Source: Vulcanimicrobiota bacterium
GTDB lineage: Bacteria > Vulcanimicrobiota > Vulcanimicrobiia > Vulcanimicrobiales > Vulcanimicrobiaceae
DNA: 64,000 bases
Direction of reading: 5' to 3'
Assembly (NCBI GenBank): GCA_013036105.1
Contig: JAAXCX010000004.1
Coordinates: forward strand, 1-64,000
Shown here: piece after piece, positions 41,851 through 50,667 of the stretch
How the letters are laid out: every line of letters begins with the position of its first letter
Position numbering within the stretch: position 1 is the first letter of the stretch
Made by a program: the position numbers and the translations under genes
Notes under the pieces: generated by a model
Seen by the model: the letters and a program-made list of their open reading frames with translations, nothing else
Told to the model about the DNA's origin: nothing
The model's database searches: none

Positions 41851-42669
41851 TTAGTCGTGTGCGACCGGGCACGACGAGTAGTGATGCTCGTAACAATACG
41901 CGACGAGCGGATGCGGGTTCGCGTCGGACGGCATGACATAGCCGGGCTCGGGACCGGGAAGCGGCATGCTGCGCCAGCCGAGCTTGATCGGATCCAGCGA
42001 TTGCGGAAACCGGACCGGCCACGGAACGGTGCCCGTTTCGCTGGTTCCATCCGGGTAGAGCACCCAGTAGCGGACGTAGTAGTAATCCCACGTGTCCCTC
42101 TGCCACGATTGAAGCGGATAGAGAATGCCCTGTCCGATATTTGGCGAGCCGATGCTGCCCGAAAAATTGTACGTGTAACGTTTGATCGTTGCGGGGGCGG
42201 TGACCGGCTGCGCGGCGCTCACGACGGGGTTATTTTCTTCACGCAGCTTGGCGATCGTCTTGGTGAATTGCTGTTGCTGCAGCGCGAGCTGATCGCTGAA
42301 ACTTTGCGTTTGCGGGCCATGATGCGCGCTGACCCGGGGCAGACTCATGACCGCGCGCGGCGTTATTCGCGCGAGCTCGCGATGCGGCGCCTGATCGATC
42401 CGGGGGCGGGCGATCGTCCGCGGTGCAGGCTGCGCTGAGGGCGGGCGGATGAGTGACGGGGAGCGAGGCTGCGGCCGCCGTTCGAGGCGAAGCGCACTCG
42501 ACGTTATCGATATCGTTTCTACCGGCTGAAGCTGCTGGGCGCCGGAAATGAAACGCGCGCGCAAAAGCCACGCCAGCAACGGACCTGCGATCAGATGAAA
42601 TGCAAGAGAGAAGAGGAAGGCCCAAAGTAAAAACCGCTGCGCACGTTCGCGCTGTGGTTTAAATTTCAG
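41851..42669 (-). CDS. TonB-like single-pass protein of unknown function, apparent CTG start
   Basis: The first canonical start (TTG 42579) lies within the membrane helix; extending in frame to CTG 42669 gives KFKPQRERAQRFLLWAFLFS with a complete helix, so about 272 residues. After the membrane segment come a Pro/Arg-rich stretch (RRPQPRSPSLIRPPSAQPAP), a Gln-rich helix (SDQLALQQQQFTKTIAKL), and a C-terminal domain rich in Tyr/Trp (WDYYYVRYWVLYPDGTSE) ending CYEHHYSSC. The overall plan resembles TonB, but the TonB C-terminal fold is not evident. It overlaps the end of the ModA-like gene and abuts dnaE2 tail to tail. Confidence 0.6.
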   Translation of the reverse strand: MKFKPQRERAQRFLLWAFLFSLAFHLIAGPLLAWLLRARFISGAQQLQPVETISITSSALRLERRPQPRSPSLIRPPSAQPAPRTIARPRIDQAPHRELARITPRAVMSLPRVSAHHGPQTQSFSDQLALQQQQFTKTIAKLREENNPVVSAAQPVTAPATIKRYTYNFSGSIGSPNIGQGILYPLQSWQRDTWDYYYVRYWVLYPDGTSETGTVPWPVRFPQSLDPIKLGWRSMPLPGPEPGYVMPSDANPHPLVAYCYEHHYSSCPVAHD

Positions 42670-43459
42670 AGACGACCCGTAATGGCTTGAAATACTGCAG
42701 CCCCGCGGACTCCAAGATGCGCTTGCCTTGACCGTACAGGATGAAGTTCAAGAAACTCTGTGCATTTTGAGGGTGCGGGGCATGCGGCAAAATGGCTATT
42801 CCAAACGCGATGTCCTTGGCGAGATTCGTCCCGGCAGGCAGCTCGATCGTTCGTAAGCCCATCGGCGCCGTCTCGGTCGAGTAGAAGAACCCCGCGTCCA
42901 GCTCGCCGGTTTGGACGCGCACGGCAAGGTCTTCCTCAGGAAACTCGTGCGCCGCCCCGAGCAGCTTCCGGGCGAGATCGGCCCGGCGGAAGTGCTGCCC
43001 GAGCAACCCAATGACGCGCACCGTACGAGCGCCCTTCGGATCGACGGCGGGGTCCGTGCGTCCCACGCGCACTCCCGCCGCATTGAGCGCATCCAGAACG
43101 GAGACCGTGCCCCTGGCGGCGGCTGCAAAAAGTTGCGCGTGCGCTGACTTCGGAGAATACGCGACGACCATTGTGGCCGAGCCGAAGACGGTGTACGATC
43201 GAACGAGGCCTTTGAAGAGCGCCGGGTCCGCACTGATGAACAGATCGGGATGACGTAAACCGGCGCGAATCAGGTTTGCAAGCGCGCGGCTTCCCTTTGC
43301 TTCCCCTTGGAAGCGCACTCCGGTGTGCGAGTCGAAAGCTCGCGCGACGGGACCCTCCATCACCGCGACCAGTGAGGCGGCATAGGCCACCGAAACTGTG
43401 GAGGCCGAACTGGGTATCAACGTAACGGCCGCGGCAAGGAGCAGCGCTGCAAACTTCAT
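42659..43459 (-). CDS. Molybdate/tungstate ABC substrate-binding-like protein (ModA/WtpA)
   Basis: About 266 residues from ATG 43459, with GGAAG upstream and a signal peptide (ends PSSAS). The mature part follows the ModA/WtpA pattern: VSVAYAASLVAVMEGPVARAF near the start, a GEAKGSRALANLIRAG helix, HPDLFISADPAL, TMVVAYSPKSA, LDAGFFYSTETAP and a C-terminal QSFLNFILYGQGKRILES. Such periplasmic proteins deliver oxyanions to ModB/ModC; neither is encoded nearby, so the ligand is uncertain. A longer frame upstream runs antisense to the next genes and is not used. Confidence 0.85.
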   Translation of the reverse strand: MKFAALLLAAAVTLIPSSASTVSVAYAASLVAVMEGPVARAFDSHTGVRFQGEAKGSRALANLIRAGLRHPDLFISADPALFKGLVRSYTVFGSATMVVAYSPKSAHAQLFAAAARGTVSVLDALNAAGVRVGRTDPAVDPKGARTVRVIGLLGQHFRRADLARKLLGAAHEFPEEDLAVRVQTGELDAGFFYSTETAPMGLRTIELPAGTNLAKDIAFGIAILPHAPHPQNAQSFLNFILYGQGKRILESAGLQYFKPLRVVSEI

Positions 43460-43538
43460 CTCGAGCGACTTCCGTGGCGCGAAAAGACATTCCTCATAAC
43501 GGTGACGAAGAGCAACGCAAGGGAGCACAACCAACTCG

Positions 43539-43775
43539 ATGCATGCGCAGCCGATAGACGAGATCGATATGAACGACGGATCGCAAGGAAAGCGCGACGG
43601 CAGCATGACCCGTACGCTGGTTTGGGTCGGCGTTGCCGGGCTTTCGGCCGCCCTTGCATTCGCGCTCATACGCGCGGCAATTTCGCGGCGGCCCGCCGAT
43701 CCCACGAGCCGGCGCATTCAACAGCTGATCGACGAGGCAAACCAACTTCTCAAAACGCTTGACGATCAGCGTTAG
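43539..43775 (+). CDS. Small single-pass membrane protein
   Basis: A 78-residue frame (ATG 43569 is a possible shorter start) with one membrane helix, TLVWVGVAGLSAALAFALIRAA, and a basic then amphipathic C-terminus RRIQQLIDEANQLLKTLDD. No family recognised. It ends 17 bases inside the start of the RlmD-like gene, so it may be coupled to it. Support is only the reading frame, the helix and the overlap. Confidence 0.5.
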   Translation: MHAQPIDEIDMNDGSQGKRDGSMTRTLVWVGVAGLSAALAFALIRAAISRRPADPTSRRIQQLIDEANQLLKTLDDQR

Positions 43776-45102
43776 TCCCGGCTCCGAACTCGAACTCGCG
43801 TTCACCGACGTCCTCGCCAACGGCCAAGCGGTCGGGCGCGCAGGCGGCATCGTCGTTTTTTGTTTCGGCCCGCTTCCCGCGGAGCGCGCGCGCGTGCGCA
43901 TCACAGCCGTCAAACCGAAATATGCCGTCGCACAACTGCTGTCGATTCTGGAAACGTCGCCCCAGCGGGTCGCGCCGTTCTGCCCGGTCTTTGGCGAGTG
44001 CGGCGGCTGTCAGCTGCAGCATCTGGCCTATCCGGCGCAACTGGCCTGGAAGCGTGAAGTGGTACGCAATGCGCTCGTTCGCATCGGCGGCTTCGCGGAG
44101 ATTTCCGTGGCGGACACGATCGGCATGCGAAATCCGCGCGCGTACCGCAACAAGATGTCGCTGGTCGTAGACCGGTCGAGCAAGCGCGTCGGTTTCTACA
44201 AGCAGCGTTCGCACGACGTGGTGCAGATCGACGGCTGTCCGATCGTTCTGCCCAGACTCGATGCGCAAATACCGCGGTTGAACGCCGCCAAAGCGGATCC
44301 GGTAACCGCCGATGCGTTCGAGCGCGCGCGTCACGTCGTTGCACGAACCTCGCGGGCCACCGGTCAAGTCGTCGTGACGGTGACGACCGATCGGCCCGAC
44401 GAAGCGCTGAAAGCGAAAGCGGCGCAGGTCGCCGGCAAACTGGACCGGATTGCGGGCCTCACGAACTCGTACGACCTTTCCGGTTCAAATGCCATCGTCG
44501 GGCGCAAACAGCGAACGCTGACCGGTTCTGCGACGATCGAAGAATCGATGGGCGGACTGCGCTACCGCGTCTCTTCGGGCTCGTTCTTTCAGGTGAACGT
44601 CGAGATACTCGAGCGTATTTTAGAGCGGCTCGATCCCCTGCTCGGCCGGCCGCTGCGCATCCTCGATCTCTACTGCGGTGCCGGAGCCTTTGCACTGTAT
44701 TTTGCAAAGCGCGGCTCGACCGTTGTGGGAATTGAGGAAAACGCGCTCGCCGTGGCCGAGGCGCGCGAAAACGCGGCGCTCAACGGTCTTGCGTCGAGCG
44801 TGCGCTTTCACACGAGCACCGTAGAGCATGCACTCACCAACCCGGGCATGGCAAAGGACGTCGCCGGAACCGAGGCGGTCTTTTTGGATCCGCCGCGCAA
44901 GGGCTGCGAGGAGCGCGCGCTGACCGCAATCGCGGCCAGGCGCATTCCGGCGATTTGGTACTTGTCGTGCGATCCCGCCACGCTTGCCCGGGATTTGAAG
45001 TTTCTGGCCGCCAAAGGGTACCGCCCCGGCGAGGTTCAGCCGTTTGACATGTTTCCGCAAACCGGGCACGTCGAGACGCTGGCGCTGCTCGCCCTCTCCT
45101 AG
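43759..45102 (+). CDS. 23S rRNA (uracil-5-)-methyltransferase RlmD/RumA family
   Basis: A 447-residue TrmA-superfamily enzyme. A TRAM-like N-terminal domain (VLANGQAVGRAGG) is followed by the 4Fe-4S ligands CPVFGECGGC and the fourth Cys in DGCPIV. The SAM domain has LDLYCGAGAFALYFA, FLDPPRKGC and the catalytic Cys in YLSCDPATLARDL. Such enzymes methylate U in 23S rRNA (U1939 or U747) using SAM. Which uracil is targeted is not readable from sequence. The start is TTG 43759. Confidence 0.9.
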   Translation: MTISVSPGSELELAFTDVLANGQAVGRAGGIVVFCFGPLPAERARVRITAVKPKYAVAQLLSILETSPQRVAPFCPVFGECGGCQLQHLAYPAQLAWKREVVRNALVRIGGFAEISVADTIGMRNPRAYRNKMSLVVDRSSKRVGFYKQRSHDVVQIDGCPIVLPRLDAQIPRLNAAKADPVTADAFERARHVVARTSRATGQVVVTVTTDRPDEALKAKAAQVAGKLDRIAGLTNSYDLSGSNAIVGRKQRTLTGSATIEESMGGLRYRVSSGSFFQVNVEILERILERLDPLLGRPLRILDLYCGAGAFALYFAKRGSTVVGIEENALAVAEARENAALNGLASSVRFHTSTVEHALTNPGMAKDVAGTEAVFLDPPRKGCEERALTAIAARRIPAIWYLSCDPATLARDLKFLAAKGYRPGEVQPFDMFPQTGHVETLALLALS

Positions 45103-45110
45103 AGGTAGGC

Positions 45111-45404
45111 GTGGCATCTGAAAAAATAGACGTCCGGTACGTTGCAAAACTCGCGCGAATCGCGCTGAGTGAAGACGAGGTTGAGCGCTTCGAAAAACAG
45201 TTGGGCGATCTGCTCGGACACGTCGACGTACTCTCCGAATTGGAAACGGCCGCTGTGCCGGCGACGGCGCAAGTGGTCGAATCCAAAAATGTGGAGCGTG
45301 CCGACGAAGCCGGGCCGTCTCTCGACCGCGAAACCATCTTGTCGATGGCGCCGCAGCGCCAAGGCGCGTTCTTCCGCGTTCCCAAGATCATCGCCGAACC
45401 GTGA
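45111..45404 (+). CDS. gatC: Aspartyl/glutamyl-tRNA amidotransferase subunit C
   Basis: A 97-residue GatC with the conserved helix pair VRYVAKLARIALSEDEVERF and LGDLLGHVDVLSEL, and the C-terminal GAFFRVPKII. It wraps GatA and GatB in the transamidosome that converts Glu-tRNA(Gln) and Asp-tRNA(Asn). GTG start with AGAGGTAG upstream; its TGA overlaps the GTG of gatA. Confidence 0.95.
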   Translation: MASEKIDVRYVAKLARIALSEDEVERFEKQLGDLLGHVDVLSELETAAVPATAQVVESKNVERADEAGPSLDRETILSMAPQRQGAFFRVPKIIAEP

Positions 45405-46861
45405 ACGATCTCGTCAAACGAGGCGCGGCCGATATTGCGCGCGAGGTTCGCGCGAAGCGCATTTCGGCCGCCGAAGTGACCGAGGCGGCGCTCGCGCGCG
45501 TCGATGAAGTTGACGGCCGGCTGGGATGCTATCTCACTCGTCTGCATGATTTGGCGCGGCAGTGCGCGCGCCGCGTTGACGAACGCGTCGCTGCCGGTGA
45601 TACGTTGCCGCTGGCGGGCGTGCCGCTGGCCGTCAAAGACAACATGTGCTTGACGGGGACGCGTACGACCGCCGCTTCGAAGATCTTGGAGAACTGGATT
45701 GCACCGTACACGGCGACGGCCGTGCAGCGCATGCTCGACGCCGGCGCCGTTCCGATCGGCAAGGCGAATCTCGACGAATTCGCGATGGGCAGTTCGTGCG
45801 AAAACAGCGCGCTCGGCGTCACGCGCAATCCGTACGACCTCAAGCGCGTCCCGGGCGGCAGTTCGGGCGGCTCGGCCGCGGCCGTCGCAGCGTTCGAAGC
45901 GGCCGTCGGACTTGGAAGCGATACCGGCGGATCGATCCGCGAGCCGGCCGCATTCTGCAACGTCGTCGGTTTCAAGCCGACGTACGGACGCGTGTCCCGG
46001 TACGGCCTGATCGCGTTTGCGTCGAGTTTGGATCAGATCGGTCCGCTCGCGCGAACCGTTGAAGATGCGGCGCTAGCCTACGATGCGATGGCCGGACACG
46101 ATCCCATGGACTCCACGAGCATCGATCGTGCCGTCGAACCGGCCGCAGCTTCGCTGCGCGAAGATCTCAAAGGCTTGCGCGTCGGCATCGTCAAGGAATT
46201 CGTGACCGCTAAACTTGGTCCGGAGATCGACGCACTGTACAAACGCGCGTATCAGGAACTCGCCGATCTTGGCGCGGAGCTGGTGGAAATCTCGCTGCCG
46301 ACTGCGGATTACGGACTAGCCACCTATTATTTGATCGCGCCGGCCGAGTGCAGCAGCAATTTGGCCAGGTTTGACGGCGTCCGGTACGGTTTGCGCGTCG
46401 ACGGCGCCGACGTCGGAGCGATGTACGAGCAGACGCGCGCGGGCGGATTTGGTCCCGAAGTGAAGCGCCGCATCCTGATCGGCACGTACGCGCTTTCGAG
46501 CGGATACTATGACGCATATTATGTGAAAGCGCAAAAGGCGCGAACGATGTTCGCGCAAGACTTTCGTAAGGCGTTCGAGCGCTGCGACCTGATTGCGGCC
46601 CCGGCCGCCAGCAGCCCCGCGTTCGAATTCGACTCGAAGAGCGATCCGTACAGCATGTACATGATGGATTACTATACGATTCCGATGTCGCTGGCCGGCC
46701 TGCCTGCGCTTTCGGTTCCATGCGGGTACGCGGGCGAGCCCGCGCTTCCGATGGGATTGCAGCTGGCTGCGCCGCTCTTCGAAGAAGCCAAACTCCTGGG
46801 CGCCGCCCACGCATATGAACGCGCGACCGGGTACGCCGCGAAAGCCGCACCGGCCGTATGA
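45401..46861 (+). CDS. gatA: Aspartyl/glutamyl-tRNA amidotransferase subunit A
   Basis: A 486-residue amidase-signature protein. Catalytic Lys is in LAVKDNMCL, the cis-Ser in GGSSGGSAAAV and the nucleophile Ser in LGSDTGGSIREPA, followed by GRVSRYGLIAFASSLDQIGP, the GatA hallmark. It releases ammonia from glutamine for GatB. GTG start; ATGA overlap with gatB. Confidence 0.97.
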   Translation: MNDLVKRGAADIAREVRAKRISAAEVTEAALARVDEVDGRLGCYLTRLHDLARQCARRVDERVAAGDTLPLAGVPLAVKDNMCLTGTRTTAASKILENWIAPYTATAVQRMLDAGAVPIGKANLDEFAMGSSCENSALGVTRNPYDLKRVPGGSSGGSAAAVAAFEAAVGLGSDTGGSIREPAAFCNVVGFKPTYGRVSRYGLIAFASSLDQIGPLARTVEDAALAYDAMAGHDPMDSTSIDRAVEPAAASLREDLKGLRVGIVKEFVTAKLGPEIDALYKRAYQELADLGAELVEISLPTADYGLATYYLIAPAECSSNLARFDGVRYGLRVDGADVGAMYEQTRAGGFGPEVKRRILIGTYALSSGYYDAYYVKAQKARTMFAQDFRKAFERCDLIAAPAASSPAFEFDSKSDPYSMYMMDYYTIPMSLAGLPALSVPCGYAGEPALPMGLQLAAPLFEEAKLLGAAHAYERATGYAAKAAPAV

Positions 46862-48318
46862 CCGTGAAGGCGCAGTACGAAGCCGTGATCGGCATTGAGT
46901 GTCACGTCGAGCTCAAAACGCGCAGCAAGATGTTCTGCGCGTGCGCCAACGAGTTCGGCGGCGAGCCCAACACAAAAGTTTGTCCGGTGTGTTTGGCGCT
47001 GCCCGGCTCGCTGCCGGTTGCTAACGCCGAAGCGATCCGGCACATGATTCGCGCCGGCCTTGCGTTCGATGCGTCGATTCCAGCGTTTTCGAAGTTCGAT
47101 CGCAAGAATTACTTCTATCCCGACATGCCCAAGGATTATCAGATTTCGCAATACGATATGCCGCTGACGCTCGGCGGCATCGTTCGCTACTGGCTGGAAG
47201 ACGGCACGCTTAAAGAATGCAAGCTCACGCGCATTCATTTAGAAGAAGACACCGGCAAATCGATGCACGGCGGCGGCGGCGACGGGCGGATTGCGGGCAG
47301 TTCGTTCTCGCTGATCGATTTCAACCGCGCCGGCGTACCGCTGATGGAGTGCGTGAGCGAACCGGATCTGCGCAGCGCGCAAGAAGCAGTCGGCTATCTG
47401 GAGGCGCTCAAGCGCACGTTCGTGCAGCTGGGCGTGAGCGACGTAAAAATGGAAGAAGGCTCGCTGCGCTGCGATGCCAACGTTTCCATACGTCCGGTGG
47501 GCAGCACGGAATTGGGCACTAAGACCGAGATCAAGAATATGAATTCGTTCCGCTCGGTGCTGCGCGCAATCGAAAGCGAAATCGAACGGCAGATTACGCT
47601 GCTCGAATCGGGTGGACGCATCGTTCAGGAGACGCGCGGCTGGGACGAAGGTCAAGGCGAGACGCATTCGATGCGCAGCAAAGAGCAAGCCCACGATTAC
47701 CGCTATTTTCCCGATCCCGATCTGGTGCCGATCGAAATCGACGCCGCCCTTATCGACGAACTGCGTAAAACGATTCCGGTGCTCCCGCCCGAGCGCTTTG
47801 CGAAGTACCGCGAGTACGGGATCGACCCCAAGCAGGCGACGCAGCTCGTCGACAACTCACCGCTCGCAGACTACTTCGACGCGTCTGTGGCGGCCGGCGC
47901 CAATCCGCAAACGAGCATGAATTTCGTACTAGGCGATCTTTCGCGGCTGGCAAATGAAAGCGGCACCGCGGTGAACGCGTCGGCGGTAACGCCCGTTGCG
48001 CTTGCCGAGCTCGTTGCGCTGGTGGAAAGCAAAACGATCAATTCAAAAATCGCCAAAGAACTGCTCGAGCGGATGTGGATAGGCGAAGGCTCGCCCAAAG
48101 CGATCGTCGAGAAAGAGGGGCTCGCTCAAACCAGCGACACGGGCGAAATCGAAAAGCTGATCCTCGAGGTCTTAGCCGCGAACGGAAAAGCCGCAGCCGA
48201 CTATAAAGCCGGCAAAACAAACATTCTGGGCTTTCTCACCGGAGCGGTGATGAAGGCGTCGCGCGGGAAGGCCAATCCGGCACTCGTCAACGAGCTTCTG
48301 CGCAAGAAGCTGGAGTAA
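46858..48318 (+). CDS. gatB: Aspartyl/glutamyl-tRNA amidotransferase subunit B
   Basis: A 486-residue GatB, normal length. It begins YEAVIGIECHVELKTRSKMF, has KVCPVCLALPGSLPV (zinc-type Cys pair), NYFYPDMPKDYQISQYDMPL and HDYRYFPDPDLVP, with a C-terminal YqeY-like tail. It phosphorylates and amidates mischarged Glu/Asp on tRNA. The gatCAB order and overlaps imply one operon, with mutS2 following after the stop. Confidence 0.97.
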   Translation: MTVKAQYEAVIGIECHVELKTRSKMFCACANEFGGEPNTKVCPVCLALPGSLPVANAEAIRHMIRAGLAFDASIPAFSKFDRKNYFYPDMPKDYQISQYDMPLTLGGIVRYWLEDGTLKECKLTRIHLEEDTGKSMHGGGGDGRIAGSSFSLIDFNRAGVPLMECVSEPDLRSAQEAVGYLEALKRTFVQLGVSDVKMEEGSLRCDANVSIRPVGSTELGTKTEIKNMNSFRSVLRAIESEIERQITLLESGGRIVQETRGWDEGQGETHSMRSKEQAHDYRYFPDPDLVPIEIDAALIDELRKTIPVLPPERFAKYREYGIDPKQATQLVDNSPLADYFDASVAAGANPQTSMNFVLGDLSRLANESGTAVNASAVTPVALAELVALVESKTINSKIAKELLERMWIGEGSPKAIVEKEGLAQTSDTGEIEKLILEVLAANGKAAADYKAGKTNILGFLTGAVMKASRGKANPALVNELLRKKLE

Positions 48319-48357
48319 CGACAAACGGGAAACGTAGCGCTCGCCGACGAGCGCACC

Positions 48358-50664
48358 CTGGAGACCCTCGACTTTGCGGCGCTGCGCGCGCGCGTTGCGA
48401 GCCGCTGCGTTACCGAACGCGGGCGCGGCCGTATCGAAGAGCTGCAGCCGTTTGCGGACTTCGAGCGTGCGGTAGCGGAGCAGGCCAAGACGGCCGCCGT
48501 ACGCGATCTTGCGGCATCCGCCGATTTTCATGTTCTGCCCGCCGTCGAAACGGCCGATCTCACGACGCGCGCCGCGATCGGCACGGCGCTTTCCGCGACC
48601 GATTTGCGATCGCTCGCCGAAGCGATCGGCGCGGCGGCGGCAGCTTTCAATAAAACGCGCGAATACACCGGCGACGCGCTCGCGGCGGTAACCGCCCCGT
48701 ACCGCCCGCTAAAAGATCTGCAAAAAACGCTCACCGATGCGATCGACGAGCGCGGCGCCGTGCTCGATCGAGCTTCGCCCGCGCTCGGCCGTCTCCGCAA
48801 GAGCTTGCACAGCGCGCAGCGCGAAGCTCGGGACCGTGTGACGGCGCTGCTGCGTTCGCCGAAATATGCGCGCGCGATACAGGATTCGGTCGTGACGATT
48901 CGCGACGGACGCTTTGTGGTTCCCGTCAAAACGGAGTTTAGCGCCGAAGTGCCGGGCATCGTGCACGACACGAGCTCGAGCGGACAGACGGTATTCGTAG
49001 AGCCGCTCGCCGCACTGGAAACGAACAATCGCGTTCGCACGCTGCAGATCGAGCAAGAGCGCGAAATCGCGCGAATTCTCGCGCAACTCTCGCGCGAGGC
49101 CGGCGCGCAAGCTCCGCAGATCGAAGCCAACATGGAGATGCTCGCCGAGCTCGACGGGCTGGCGGCCAAAGCAGACGTTGCGCAAGCGATGGACGCGCGC
49201 GTGCCCGAGCTCACGCAGGACTCCGGCATGAGCGTTCAATCGGGACGTCATCCGCTGCTCGGCGATCGCGCCGTACCCCAATCGCTTACGCTGGACGAAA
49301 ACACGCGCGTGCTGGTGATCAGCGGTCCAAACATGGGCGGCAAGACGGTCGCGCTCAAGATGGTCGGGCTGTTCGTGCTGATGACGTACGCCGGTATGCA
49401 AGTACCGGCCGCCGATGGAACGCGCATCGGGCGCTTCGACTGCGTCTTCGCCGACATCGGCGACGAGCAATCGATCGCAGCCAACACTTCGACGTTTTCG
49501 GCGCACCTTGCGCGGATGCGCGACATTCTCGCGCGCGCCGGCCCGCGTTCGCTGGTGCTGGTTGACGAAATCGGCGGCGGCACCGAACCAGGGAGCGGTG
49601 CCGCGCTCGCGGTCGCGATGCTCGGACGCCTGCTTGCCGCAGGGGCGTGCGCGATCGTAACGACGCACAGCACTGAACTCAAACTCTTCGCGCACGAAGC
49701 CGGCAAAGTAACCAACGCAAGCGTGCGCTTCGATCCGCAGACGTTCGCGCCGACGTTTCATTTGGACGTCGGCACGCCCGGGCAATCGCTGGCCTTTGCG
49801 CTCGCCCGATCGATCGGCATCGATCGCGAACTGATCGAGAACGCCGAAGCCCTGCTGACGTCGCGCGATCGCGATTACGAGCGGGCGCTGAGCCAACTCG
49901 CCGATCTCAACGCGAACCTGCAGCGGGAGCGCGAAGCGCTCCAGCGCGATCGCGACCACGTCTGCACGCTGCAAGAAAATTTACGCTCGCGGGCTGAAAC
50001 GCTCGAACGCGAGCGCCGCACCTTCGCGCAAAACGCGGATACGCGCCTGCGCGAAACGCTGCGCGACTTTGCGGCACATCTCGTATCGCACGCCGCGCAG
50101 CGGACGCCCGCCAAGGTGACGCGCGGTCAAGCGGAGCTTTTGCAGCGAACGCTCGACGATCTGCACCGCGACCTGGGAATGTCTCCGGATGAGTCCCCAG
50201 CAGGCGCCGCGCCGCCGCGCGCGTTCGCGCAAGGGGATCCGGTACGCGTCCTCTCGCTTTCACAAGACGGCTCGGTGGTAGCCGATAACGGCGAGAACGT
50301 GCTCGTCGCGGTCGGTCCGATGAAGATGATGGTGAGCAGGAGCGATCTCCGGCCTATCGCGGCGCCGGCGAGACGTTCGGGGCCCTCGCAGGGAGAAGCC
50401 ACGCTCGAAGCTTCCGGCCGGACGACGGCGGAATTGGATGTGCGCGGCAAACGGTTTGTCGATGCGGAGCCGCTGGTCGATCGCTGGATCGACGAAGCGG
50501 TGCTGGCGGGAAATTCGCCGCTGCGGCTGATTCACGGAAAAGGCACCGGCATGCTCGGGCGCGGGCTGCAAGAGTATTTGCGCGCGCATCCGCAGGTGAC
50601 GAACGTGCGTTACGGCGGCGAAGACGAGGGAGGCGGCGGCGTAACCATTTTTGAACTGCGCTGA
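48358..50664 (+). CDS. mutS2: Endonuclease MutS2, no canonical start codon
   Basis: MutS2 homology (ERTLETLDFAALRARVASRC) starts well before the first canonical start, TTG 48604. In frame after the gatB stop there are only non-standard candidates: CTG 48358, or a few codons earlier (GTA 48334, ACG 48325). From CTG the protein has about 768 residues, close to the usual 780. The ATPase has SGPNMGGKTVALKMVGL, FADIGDEQSIAANTSTFSAH and VLVDEIGGGTEPGSGAA; a long coiled coil follows; the C-terminal Smr domain has LDVRGKRFVDAEP and RLIHGKGTGMLGRGL. MutS2 limits recombination and splits stalled ribosomes in known species. Confidence 0.93.
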   Translation: METLDFAALRARVASRCVTERGRGRIEELQPFADFERAVAEQAKTAAVRDLAASADFHVLPAVETADLTTRAAIGTALSATDLRSLAEAIGAAAAAFNKTREYTGDALAAVTAPYRPLKDLQKTLTDAIDERGAVLDRASPALGRLRKSLHSAQREARDRVTALLRSPKYARAIQDSVVTIRDGRFVVPVKTEFSAEVPGIVHDTSSSGQTVFVEPLAALETNNRVRTLQIEQEREIARILAQLSREAGAQAPQIEANMEMLAELDGLAAKADVAQAMDARVPELTQDSGMSVQSGRHPLLGDRAVPQSLTLDENTRVLVISGPNMGGKTVALKMVGLFVLMTYAGMQVPAADGTRIGRFDCVFADIGDEQSIAANTSTFSAHLARMRDILARAGPRSLVLVDEIGGGTEPGSGAALAVAMLGRLLAAGACAIVTTHSTELKLFAHEAGKVTNASVRFDPQTFAPTFHLDVGTPGQSLAFALARSIGIDRELIENAEALLTSRDRDYERALSQLADLNANLQREREALQRDRDHVCTLQENLRSRAETLERERRTFAQNADTRLRETLRDFAAHLVSHAAQRTPAKVTRGQAELLQRTLDDLHRDLGMSPDESPAGAAPPRAFAQGDPVRVLSLSQDGSVVADNGENVLVAVGPMKMMVSRSDLRPIAAPARRSGPSQGEATLEASGRTTAELDVRGKRFVDAEPLVDRWIDEAVLAGNSPLRLIHGKGTGMLGRGLQEYLRAHPQVTNVRYGGEDEGGGGVTIFELR

Positions 50665-50667
50665 GCA

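Noticed and set aside
48604-50664. mutS2 starting at TTG 48604
   Set aside because: About 80-90 upstream residues match the MutS2 N-terminus (TLDFAALRARV and LSATDLRSLAEAI spans the TTG).
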